DNA of 64,000 bases, taken from NCBI GenBank assembly GCA_019243635.1, contig JAFAUB010000008.1:103262-167261 (forward strand). Direction: 5' to 3'. The DNA is from Pseudonocardiales bacterium (lineage in GTDB: Bacteria > Actinomycetota > Actinomycetes > Mycobacteriales > Pseudonocardiaceae). The notes below the pieces were generated by a model. That model worked only from the letters and a program-made list of their open reading frames with translations, ran no database searches and was not told the origin of the DNA. Of the stretch, positions 18,027 to 25,715 are shown piece after piece. The position numbers were made by a program, and so were the translations under genes. Positions within the stretch are counted from its first letter, which is position 1; the number at the start of each line of letters is the position of its first letter.

Positions 18027-18710
18027 ATGTCCAGCACCGGTCACCCAAGACCCGGAGCCGGCGACAGCGATGCCCGCTCACGCCGGGTCAAGCCGCAGCC
18101 GCGGGCCCGGGCCACCCGGCTGGCGATCCTGACCGCCGCCGCTGAGCACTTCGCCCGAAACGGCTACCACGCCACCTCGCTGGACGGCGTGCTGGCCGAC
18201 AGCGGCGGGACCAAGGGGGCGCTGTACTTCCACTTCGCCTCCAAGGACGCCCTGGCGCGAGCGGTCATCGCCGTGATGGCGCGGGGATGGGGAGATCTCC
18301 GCGAGCATGTCAGCGCTCGCGGGCTCGACCCGCTCTCGGCGCTGCTGGCGATGGCCGACGAGGTGGTCGCGCGGCTGGTCGACAACCCGATCGCCCGAGG
18401 CGGCATCCGGCTGGTCAACGACCGGCCACTGAGCGCCCAGGACACACCCTGGCACTACGGGTTCGCCGAACGTGACGTCCTCGCTCTGTTGACCCAGGCC
18501 GCGCAGGCCGGCCTGCTCCAGACAGGGATCGAGCCGGCGCTACTCGCCCGGCAGGTCGTCGCCGTGGTAGCCGGCCACCGGCAGGTATGCGAGTCGATGG
18601 GCGGCCGCCACGACCTAGGACAGCGCGTTGAGGAGGCCTGGGACCTGCTGCTCCCCGCAGTCGCCACCGAGGCATGGCTGGCTGCCTGGCGCGCCACACG
18701 ATCCCGGTAG
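18027..18710 (+). CDS. TetR-family regulator, ScbR/ArpA (gamma-butyrolactone receptor)-like
   Basis: 227 residues. The N-terminal helix-turn-helix reads ILTAAAEHFARNGYHATS ... GTKGALYFHFASKDALA, very close to the A-factor/gamma-butyrolactone receptor group (KGALYFHFxSKexLA). The C-terminal half is all-helical, as in TetR ligand domains. Such proteins repress promoters through a dyad and are released by butyrolactone-type signals. A fitting dyad sits upstream. The ATG has GAGGAG upstream. Whether the ligand is a butyrolactone or the protein is an orphan pseudo-receptor cannot be told. Confidence 0.85.
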   Translation: MSSTGHPRPGAGDSDARSRRVKPQPRARATRLAILTAAAEHFARNGYHATSLDGVLADSGGTKGALYFHFASKDALARAVIAVMARGWGDLREHVSARGLDPLSALLAMADEVVARLVDNPIARGGIRLVNDRPLSAQDTPWHYGFAERDVLALLTQAAQAGLLQTGIEPALLARQVVAVVAGHRQVCESMGGRHDLGQRVEEAWDLLLPAVATEAWLAAWRATRSR

Positions 18711-18768
18711 CCCTGGTCGGTGTGCGGAGTGACGGGATGATCGTGCGGGAGCGACCGGTGATGATGAG

Positions 18769-18805
18769 GGCCCCGACGTCACGGGGGCAACGCGACGCCG
18801 GGGCC
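18769..18805. terminator. GC-rich hairpin between convergent genes
   Basis: Arms at 18769-18780 and 18794-18805 pair at 11 of 12 positions (GGCCCCG core) around a 13-nt loop. It lies 58 bp after the TetR stop and before the 3' end of the opposing gene, a natural place for a bidirectional terminator. Confidence 0.55.
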
Positions 18806-18940
18806 GTGAACCCGATCCGCCCGGGCGCGGTCGGACAGATCGGGGGCTTGTTGCGGCGGGGGTTGGTCGACCGGGGACCGGCCAGGCCGGTCCGTGGGAC
18901 CGGTCGCCGGCAGCGGCGACCTAACCCAGGTGTCGCGAGG

Positions 18941-19798
18941 TCAGCCCGGTGATGTGGAGGGCCGCGCGGCGGGAGACTGCGGGAGGTCGCCGGCGCTGAG
19001 GTAGCGCGGGCGATGCCCCGGGGCCGGCCCCGCGCTCGCCCAGCCGGCGCTGACCGCGACGTGCGATGCGCTCTTGGGGCTCGCGCCGCTTCCGGTGCCG
19101 CCGGTCATCAGTACTGAGGTGGTGCGTCCAGCGGGGCTCACCGGAACCGGTGCCGATGGGTTGTCGCCGAGCGCCGGCCACCCGGCGAGGGGGTCGGCGG
19201 TGGTGGCACGGGTCAGGTCGACGGCGCGGCTGCGGTCCACCGTGGTATGCGCGATGGCGGGCCGCGCACTGGGCCCCAGAATGGGCGCGGGTGCCGTTGC
19301 GATGGCCACCCGAGTGGTGGGCTCAGCCGGCGGGACCGCCGCAGGTTCGTCGGCCGGTGCCCGGGACCGGACATCGGCGTCGTGCTCCGCGGGGCGAGAC
19401 AGTGCCGCCAGGGTTCGGGACGCCAGGGCTGGGGACTCCAGGACTCGGGACTCCACGACTCGGGCCAGCGGTTTCGCGTCACCTGTGACGTCCACGACGG
19501 ATGTCAGAACGCCGGGTCCTAGATCATCGAGGCGCGCCGGTGGTCGGAGGGATCGCAGCGGTACCCCGACGGCGGAGCACGCGCTCGTGACGGCCGAGAC
19601 GACCGCGGGCGAGGCACCGAGCTGACCGCTGGTCCCCTCGTCGGGTCGCGCGGCACGGGGACCCGGGTCGCCGGCCGGCTGGACCAGGCCGGTGCCCGGA
19701 TGCCCCAGGCTCTCACTCGCCAGGCCGACTCCCGATCCCAGCAGCCACCCCGCGACGACCAAGCCGCCGAGCACGACGAGCCGCGACAGCGCGCGCAT
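18941..19798 (-). CDS. Secreted or membrane-anchored Ala/Pro/Ser-rich hypothetical protein
   Basis: 285 residues. It begins MRALSRLVVLGGLVVAGWLL, a clear signal or anchor segment, and the rest is low-complexity, rich in Ala, Pro, Ser, Thr and Arg, with no recognised domain. Residues about 65-110 contain the only part with regular hydrophobic spacing (AVVSAVTSACSAV). Genes of this kind are common in Pseudonocardiales and poorly conserved. The upstream open extension to 19906 is not needed. It is divergent from the DUF445 gene across about 200 bp. Confidence 0.6.
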   Translation of the reverse strand: MRALSRLVVLGGLVVAGWLLGSGVGLASESLGHPGTGLVQPAGDPGPRAARPDEGTSGQLGASPAVVSAVTSACSAVGVPLRSLRPPARLDDLGPGVLTSVVDVTGDAKPLARVVESRVLESPALASRTLAALSRPAEHDADVRSRAPADEPAAVPPAEPTTRVAIATAPAPILGPSARPAIAHTTVDRSRAVDLTRATTADPLAGWPALGDNPSAPVPVSPAGRTTSVLMTGGTGSGASPKSASHVAVSAGWASAGPAPGHRPRYLSAGDLPQSPAARPSTSPG

Positions 19799-19997
19799 CA
19801 CCCCGCGGGGCGCGCACCGCGCGCCACCTGCGTCGGGGATGGCGGCCACCGGTTCCCCCTCGACCTTCCGCCCAGTCCGGCCTTGCCCGGACAGTGGTGA
19901 GGCCACACTACACGCTGTGACCGCTCAGCGTAAGATCTGTAAGGACCGCCGGTAATGGGCTCTGCGGTACTGCCGGCTGACGGGCACAATCGGCAGC

Positions 19998-21248
19998 GTG
20001 GAGCTGACCAGCAACGAACGGGCCAAGCAGCGAGGGCTGCGCCGGATGAAGGCGGTCGCGCTGGCGTTCCTGCTGGGTGCCGCGGTGGTGTACGTGGTGG
20101 CGGGGCGCAACGGGAACGCCGCCCCCTGGGTCGGGTATGCGCAGGCGATGGCCGAGGCCGGCATGGTCGGCGCCCTGGCCGACTGGTTCGCCGTGACCGC
20201 ACTGTTCCGACACCCCCTCGGGTTACCGATCCCGCACACCGCGATCATCGCGCGCAAGAAGGACGCGCTCGGGGAGAACCTCGGCGACTTCGTGAGCGAC
20301 AACTTCCTTGCCCAGGAGGTGGTGGCCGACAAACTGCGCCGGGTGGGGATCGGCGGTCGGCTCGGCGGCTGGCTGGTGCAGCCCCGCAACGCCGAGCGCG
20401 TCACCGCTGAGCTCGCCACCGCGGTGCGCGGCGCGGTGGCTGTGCTGCGCGATGAGGACGTCCAAGCTGTGCTGGAGAATGCGCTGGTGAAACGCCTGGT
20501 CGAGCAGCCGTGGGGGCCGCCGCTGGGTCGGTTGCTCGGTCAGCTGCTCGCCGACGGGGCGCACCACAAACTCGTTGACCTGGTCACCGAGCGGGCCTAT
20601 GAGTGGGTACGCGACAACCACGGCGCGGTACTGCGGGTGGTCAGCCAGCGCTTGCCGGGGTGGTCGCCGAGGTTCGTCGACGAGCTGGTCGCCGACAGGC
20701 TGTACGCGGAGGTGTTGGCGTTCGCCTGGTCGGTGCACACCGAGCCCGATCACCCCATGCGCAAGGCGGTGGACACCTTCCTGATGGAGTTCGCCCAGGA
20801 CCTGCGGACGGACCCGGCCACGATCGAGCGCGCTGAGGCGGTCAAGCTGCAGGTCATGGCGCACCCCGAGGTGCGGATCCTGGTCGGGTCGGCGTGGGGA
20901 ACCGCGAAGAAGATGCTGCTCGCCGCCGCCGAGGACCCGTCCTCGGAGCTGCGACGCCGGGTGCGTGACGGGCTGGTCACGCTCGGCGAGCGGCTGACCG
21001 GGGACGCGGAGCTGCGATCCAAGGTGGACACCTGGCTTCAGGGCGTGGCCGGCTACGTGGTCTCCAACTACCGCAGGGAGATCATCACCCTGATCACCGA
21101 CACGGTGCAGCGCTGGGACGCCCAGGAGACCTCCCGCAAGGTGGAGCTGCAGGTCGGCCGGGATCTCCAGTTCATCCGGATCAACGGCACCGTGGTGGGT
21201 GCCCTGGCCGGTCTGGCCATCCACATCGTCTCCCGGCTCATCATGTGA
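19998..21248 (+). CDS. DUF445-family membrane protein
   Basis: 416 residues with a membrane segment at about 17-38 followed by AGMVGALADWFAVTALFRHPLGLPIPHTAII, shown here in part, which is the diagnostic DUF445 start. A long helical middle follows, then a C-terminal hydrophobic segment in IRINGTVVGALAGLAIHIV. The two ends likely sit in the membrane with a large soluble helical domain between. Function is not established for the family. GTG start; it leads rightward and may be co-transcribed with the DUF2516 gene 91 bp downstream. Confidence 0.87.
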   Translation: MELTSNERAKQRGLRRMKAVALAFLLGAAVVYVVAGRNGNAAPWVGYAQAMAEAGMVGALADWFAVTALFRHPLGLPIPHTAIIARKKDALGENLGDFVSDNFLAQEVVADKLRRVGIGGRLGGWLVQPRNAERVTAELATAVRGAVAVLRDEDVQAVLENALVKRLVEQPWGPPLGRLLGQLLADGAHHKLVDLVTERAYEWVRDNHGAVLRVVSQRLPGWSPRFVDELVADRLYAEVLAFAWSVHTEPDHPMRKAVDTFLMEFAQDLRTDPATIERAEAVKLQVMAHPEVRILVGSAWGTAKKMLLAAAEDPSSELRRRVRDGLVTLGERLTGDAELRSKVDTWLQGVAGYVVSNYRREIITLITDTVQRWDAQETSRKVELQVGRDLQFIRINGTVVGALAGLAIHIVSRLIM

Positions 21249-21339
21249 CGATCTCCGGATGGCGGGGACGACCAGGGACGCGGACCGGCTGTCAGGTTCG
21301 GGCACCCCGGGTCGGCCGTCGTCTGCGTATCCTGGGCGG

Positions 21340-21639
21340 GTGCTGCTCCAGTCGCTGGACATCTGGGTCTTCGAGATCCTGCACTGGCTCGCGATCCCAG
21401 TCGGGCTCTTCACGTTCATTCACGCCGCGCTCCAGCGAGCCGATGCCTACACCGCAACCGACAAGCTGACCAAACCGGCCTGGCTGGGCATCACCGGCGC
21501 CGCCACCGCCGCCCTGGTCCTGTTCGACCCGGGAGACAGCTTCCTGCTGCTCTGGCTGATCGCCCTGGTGGCGGTGCTGGTCTATCTGGTGGACGTCAAA
21601 CCGGCGGTGACCGAGGTACAACGCGGTCCCCGCTGGTGA
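21340..21639 (+). CDS. DUF2516-family small membrane protein
   Basis: 99 residues with about three hydrophobic helices (ILHWLAIPVGLFTFIHAA, WLGITGAATAALVLF, LLLWLIALVAVLVYLVDV) and a short polar tail ending VQRGPRW. This is the actinobacterial DUF2516 pattern; the function is unknown. The GTG at 21340 matches the family start. The in-frame extension back to 21199 overlaps the DUF445 gene and is rejected. Confidence 0.8.
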   Translation: MLLQSLDIWVFEILHWLAIPVGLFTFIHAALQRADAYTATDKLTKPAWLGITGAATAALVLFDPGDSFLLLWLIALVAVLVYLVDVKPAVTEVQRGPRW

Positions 21640-21735
21640 GGGGGGAACAGACCAGTATCCGGTTGCCACCGGCTCGGAGTTCGTAGCCGAGAACTCACCT
21701 TATGCGCGGATACGCATGTGTGTAGGGTGACGCGC

Positions 21736-22677
21736 ATGGGTGGCCATGGGCATGGGCATGGTGGCGAAGCGTCAGACCGCGGCCGGCTCGGCTCGGCGCT
21801 GGTGATCATCTCGGTGGTGTTGCTGGCAGAGGTCCTCGGCGCCGCCCTCACCGGTTCGCTGGCATTGCTCGCCGATGCCGGACATCTGGCCACTGACGCG
21901 CTGGGCCTGGCGGTCGCGCTGATCGCCACCGTGCTCGCGCAACGCCCACCGAGCCACCACCGGACCTACGGTCTGGGCCGCGCGGAGGTTCTCGCCGCCG
22001 CGCTCAACGCGCTGGCGCTACTTGTGGTGGGCGTGGTGGTGGCAGCGGAGGCGGCGGCCCGGCTGGCCGCTCCGCCACCGGTCGCCGGGGTGCCGCTGCT
22101 GGTGCTCGGCGCGCTCGGGTTGGTCGGCAATCTGGCCGCGCTGGCGGTGCTCACCCGCGGTGGGCCACCCCAGAACGAGTCTGGCCAGAAGGGTTCTGAC
22201 CAGCGCAGTCTCAACCTGCGCGGCGCGCTGCTGGAGGTGATGGGCGATGTGCTCGGCTCCGTCGCGGTGCTCGGGGTGGCGGTGGTGATGCTCACCACCG
22301 GCTGGCGTCAGGCCGACCCGGTGGCGTCCCTGGTGATCGCCGCCCTGATCGTGCCGAGAGCGCTGGCGCTGCTCCGCGAGGCGGCGCACGTGCTGCTGGA
22401 GGGCACTCCGCGAGACGTGGACACCGCGGAGGTGGACCGGGTGCTGCGGAGGGTGCCGGGCGTGCACGGCGTGCACGACCTGCACCTATGGACGATCACC
22501 TCGGGCCGGCATGCAGTCTCCGCGCACCTGGTGGTCGACGAGGCCCGGTCGCTGCGCTGCGGGGACGCCTGCGTCCTCGACGCCGCCGCGACGGCGCTGC
22601 GCAGCAACTTCGGGCTCACCCACAGCACCCTGCAGGTCGAGCACGCCGACCACGCCGACCACGAGCACACCTGCTGA
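21736..22677 (+). CDS. Cation diffusion facilitator (CDF) metal exporter
   Basis: About 313 residues. A His/Gly-rich N-terminus (MGGHGHGHGG) precedes six membrane helices. The HxxxD/DxxxD transport sites of Zn-type CDFs are visible in LLADAGHLATDALGL and in the helix with LLEVMGDVLGSVAV. A cytoplasmic tail has HDLHLWTITSGRHAVSAHLVV, then a His-rich end HADHADHEH. It should export Zn, Co or related divalent ions using the proton gradient. A dyad ATGCG-N6-CGCAT at about 21703-21718 overlaps the promoter and could be a metal-sensor site. Confidence 0.92.
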   Translation: MGGHGHGHGGEASDRGRLGSALVIISVVLLAEVLGAALTGSLALLADAGHLATDALGLAVALIATVLAQRPPSHHRTYGLGRAEVLAAALNALALLVVGVVVAAEAAARLAAPPPVAGVPLLVLGALGLVGNLAALAVLTRGGPPQNESGQKGSDQRSLNLRGALLEVMGDVLGSVAVLGVAVVMLTTGWRQADPVASLVIAALIVPRALALLREAAHVLLEGTPRDVDTAEVDRVLRRVPGVHGVHDLHLWTITSGRHAVSAHLVVDEARSLRCGDACVLDAAATALRSNFGLTHSTLQVEHADHADHEHTC

Positions 22678-23572
22678 GCTCGTATGATCGGATCATCGGC
22701 ACCTGCGCCGCGCGCCGTATCCCCTGGGCATGGTACGACCAACCCACCCCTGGTGGCCGACTGCTGGTCGACTTCAGACCACAAGGCGGCAACCTGGTGC
22801 TGCTCGAGCGAGAGGCCGACCGGCTCGAAGGCCGGTTCACCGCGCGGTACGGCGCGTTTATGGTCATGCGCCGGCACGACGACCACGACAGCCCAGGTCC
22901 CTCGTGGACAACACCATTCGCTCGGGTGGTCACCTCATATCTCGTCGATGATGTTGTCCGACCGGGTCGGCTCGGGGGTGCGACCTCGCGTCGGCGTCGC
23001 CGGGGGGGTGGGAGCTGTTTGATCATTGCGTGGTAGACCGGCGCGCCGGGGAATGGTCGGATCCGGCCCACTGGCCGGTAACCCCACGCGCGGTACGCCT
23101 GTTGAGGTGCGGGTGCCTCCGGGCGCACGAGGAGTGTGACCCGTTCCTCGGACAGGCCGGCGATCAGATGGGTATGGAGTCGGCGTCCGACGCCTCGACG
23201 CCGGTAAGGGCGCCGCACCGCCAGCTCGATGATCGCGAAGGTGCGTCCGGGATACTCGGTGGTGATGTCCTCGGGCAGCGGTGTGAGAGCGCCGTCCCAC
23301 CACGTCGTCGAGACTCGAAGCGGGACGCCGAAGGCGAACCCGATGGGCTCGCCGGCCCACCGGGCGACCACGAGCCGAAAGTTGCGCTGGTCGACTGTGC
23401 GGTGCCGGCCGGACGCGAAGTCCGCCACCTCCGCCGGTCCCTCGTGGTACGGCGGCTCCGCGTACACCTCAGCGTAGAGATCACGAACCGTATCGCCCTG
23501 GGCACCGCTGGTGTCCGTGCCGTAGACGGTCACCGTGAGCTGGTCCACACCAACCCGAGCGGAGCCGCTCAT
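22616..23572 (-). CDS. GNAT-family acetyltransferase with antisense run-on tail
   Basis: The first about 190 residues form a GNAT domain: IIELAVRRPYRRRGVGRRLHTHL is the acetyl-CoA pyrophosphate loop region (RxxGxGxxL), and AYRAWGYRPVGRI lies near the end. After YHAMIKQL the frame continues for about 130 residues of Pro/Arg/Ser-rich sequence, crossing antisense to the 3' end of the CDF gene. That tail looks non-coding, suggesting loss of the original stop. The ATG lies 1 bp after the stop of the upstream frameshifted regulator, so they were once coupled. Confidence 0.7.
   Translation of the reverse strand: MSGSARVGVDQLTVTVYGTDTSGAQGDTVRDLYAEVYAEPPYHEGPAEVADFASGRHRTVDQRNFRLVVARWAGEPIGFAFGVPLRVSTTWWDGALTPLPEDITTEYPGRTFAIIELAVRRPYRRRGVGRRLHTHLIAGLSEERVTLLVRPEAPAPQQAYRAWGYRPVGRIRPFPGAPVYHAMIKQLPPPRRRRREVAPPSRPGRTTSSTRYEVTTRANGVVHEGPGLSWSSCRRMTINAPYRAVNRPSSRSASRSSSTRLPPCGLKSTSSRPPGVGWSYHAQGIRRAAQVPMIRSYELSRCARGRRGRRARPAGCCG
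22683..23036 (+). pseudogene. Start-less coding-like remnant after the CDF gene
   Basis: This frame reads protein-like sequence such as RIPWAWYDQPTPGGRLLVDF and LVLLEREADRLEGRFTARYG directly after the CDF stop, with balanced composition and GC-rich third positions. It has no ATG, GTG or TTG until an internal GTG. It is antisense to the run-on tail of the GNAT frame. It is best read as the remains of an unidentified gene that lost its 5' end. Confidence 0.4.
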
Positions 23573-23573
23573 G

Positions 23574-24867
23574 TCACGTCGCGGGGAGCAGGCGGCGGGC
23601 GGCGGCCGCGAAGGTGGTCGCCGGGGGGTACTTCTGCTGCCCCAGCAGGTCAACAGTGCGGTGCAGGCTGGCGACAACCCGACCGGATCCCCGCACCGCG
23701 TGCACTGCTTGAATGGCCTCACCTAGGACACTGATGGCCTCATCGAGCTGGCCACGCTGGGCCAAGACCGAGCCCAAGTCAGCGGCATAGAGAGTGCGGT
23801 TGCGCGGAAACGATGTCGCGTCGACGCTCGCGAGAGCGGCGCGAGCGGCTACCTCGGCGGACTTAACCCGCCCAGCGGCCAACGCGACCCGCGTCTCTTG
23901 CCAGGCGAGATCGGCCGGGCCCCAGAAATCCAGCCAGAAGGGCTCATCCCCGCGTCGCCCGCGGTCAAGCCACTGGTGGGCCTGGCCGATAGCGGAGACA
24001 GCGGCCCCGCGATCGCACGCCTGGGCGTGCCCGATGGCTTCCCGCGCCGCCGGCAGGGACAGCAGCGGGCGATTCTCCTGATCGCGGGTCGCGGTTTTCC
24101 TGGCGGCCTGGACCAGGTCCACCGCCTCCCGGCCGTCACCGGCATCGCTGGCTTGCCGCGCCATCGCGGCCAGAGCGGACACTCGGACATCGGGCACCGC
24201 AACATGTTCGTGAGATGGCACGTCTCGAGCCACCACCGGCGCGCCCTATCCTGCCGGCCCGCGTCGTAGGAAAGCCACCCGGCCTGGTCCATGGCGGCGG
24301 CCGTGATGCTCTGCAACTCGCACCCGACAGCGGGGGCAGGTAGCTACCCCGGCGAAGGGCGTCCTGGAGCCGTTGCACCATCCCCTCGGCCACCTGACAG
24401 ACGACGGCGCCTCCCTGGTGGGCATCCAGCTCTTCGAGGCGGCGCAACGCCGTCCAGCACTGAGCAGCGTCGGCGGCGTCGATCCGCCCCGGGGTGGCCA
24501 CGCTTTGCGGCAGCAGCGCCATCACAGCAAGACCCACGGCCCCACCGAGGAGCTCACGCCGATCCACGTTATCCAGGATAGGCCGCCGGTCCGAGGCACC
24601 GGCGACGCCCAGGACGGCGGGAGACACCCCGAGCGCATCGGCAAGGTCGGTCCGCACGGCGGTGTCCCGCGCGGCGCGGCTCACCCCGCGCTCCACCCGC
24701 GAGATGGTGGCCTGCGAGTAGCCCGACCGGTCGGCCAGCTCCTGCTGGTTCCAACCATGGGCTTGACGGAGCAGGCGGATCACCGTCCCCGTCGCGCCCG
24801 CGGCAACGGCGGCGCGACCCCGCGGCGAGACGAGGACCGCGGCGACCACGCTGGGGTCCATCACCAT
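23574..24867 (-). pseudogene. XRE-HTH/TPR regulator broken by two frameshifts
   Basis: The N-terminal frame (from 24867 or 24861) has an XRE helix-turn-helix (RQAHGWNQQELADRSGYSQ, ISRVERG). Homology then jumps to a second frame near 24340 at a short C-run (AAAMDQAGWLSYDAGRQDRA, RRWWLET) and to a third near 24215 (VPDVRVSALAAMARQASDAG to the stop). Each jump is equivalent to one missing base. The reconstructed protein of about 420 residues matches the actinomycete HTH-plus-tetratricopeptide regulators. Either the gene is decayed or the sequence has two single-base errors. Confidence 0.7.
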
Positions 24868-24890
24868 GTCGCACGACGCTGCGCGAGGCC

Positions 24891-25082
24891 ATGCGGACAT
24901 CCGGGGGCCGCAGCTCGATGGAGTACCGGGTGAGCGCGGCGCTGGACGCGCTGCTGGCCGCTCACCCGGTTGACCAGCGGGGCCGGTGCACGTCATGGCG
25001 CCCGGGGACGTTGCTCGGGTTGCGCCGCCCTCCGTGCCTGATCTGTATGACGGCGCGATACCGGCTGCGCCAAGTCCGATGA
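24891..25082 (+). CDS. Small basic Cys-containing hypothetical protein
   Basis: 63 codons (or 54 from an inner ATG at 24918), divergent from the XRE regulator. The sequence LDALLAAHPVDQRGRCTSW ... RPPCLICMTARYRLRQ resembles short actinomycete proteins with a helix followed by Cys-x2-Cys-like residues and a RYxLRQ end, often located beside XRE/DUF397-type regulators. Supported by composition and context only. Confidence 0.45.
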   Translation: MRTSGGRSSMEYRVSAALDALLAAHPVDQRGRCTSWRPGTLLGLRRPPCLICMTARYRLRQVR

Positions 25083-25111
25083 GCACCGACCCCCACCTGA
25101 CGAGCGGCAGC

Positions 25112-25606
25112 TCAGGTGGCCGCTGAGTTGCGCAACCACTCCAGGGTGAACCGATACTCGGTCTCCATCAGCGCGGCGACGCCATCGGTGATCGCCTTCT
25201 CCACCTTGCCGCCGATCAACGGCAGCCCGGCATCAGCGGTGAGCTCGGCGCCGAGCACGCATCCGGCTGCGTCCGGCTCGAGGTGCATCACCCCGGTGAT
25301 GGTCCCCGGGGCTCCGTCGACCACCGCGTGCACGCTGCCACCGGAACTGTTCCACGTCTCGGTGCGGCGGATCGTCAGGCCGCCGGGCAGTGCGGCGCGC
25401 ACGAAGGACGGCACCGCGTCCTCGGGCACCGCCTGATGCAGCACGACGGTGACGCCGCGCTCGTCGCGCTCCCATGACATCAGCTCGGCGTGTGGTCCGC
25501 CGACCGCGCGGAGCTTGTCCCGCAGGTACTCCCGATCGGTGAGCACCTCCCGGATGCGCTCCGGGGGCTCGGGGTACCGGTGTTGCAGCGCTAGTCGGCT
25601 CGCCAT
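25112..25606 (-). CDS. DUF2505 (SRPBCC-like) protein
   Basis: 164 residues, starting MASRLALQHRYPEPPERIREVLTD shown in part. An SRPBCC-type beta-helix grip pattern with Trp-rich strands (LMSWERDERGVTVVLHQAV) and a long C-terminal helix (GGKVEKAITDGVAALMETEY) match DUF2505. These proteins probably bind a small hydrophobic ligand; the role is unknown. Short 13-bp gap region to the next convergent or divergent genes; it is divergent from the MBL-Rieske gene. Confidence 0.83.
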   Translation of the reverse strand: MASRLALQHRYPEPPERIREVLTDREYLRDKLRAVGGPHAELMSWERDERGVTVVLHQAVPEDAVPSFVRAALPGGLTIRRTETWNSSGGSVHAVVDGAPGTITGVMHLEPDAAGCVLGAELTADAGLPLIGGKVEKAITDGVAALMETEYRFTLEWLRNSAAT

Positions 25607-25715
25607 ACCCGGAGGCTACCGTGGGCGCCTGTGATGGCCCCCGCGCCGTCGTTGACGTCGATACTGCACTGGTCACCCACGACACTGTCAGCCACGACAC
25701 ATTGAGGGAGAGCGG

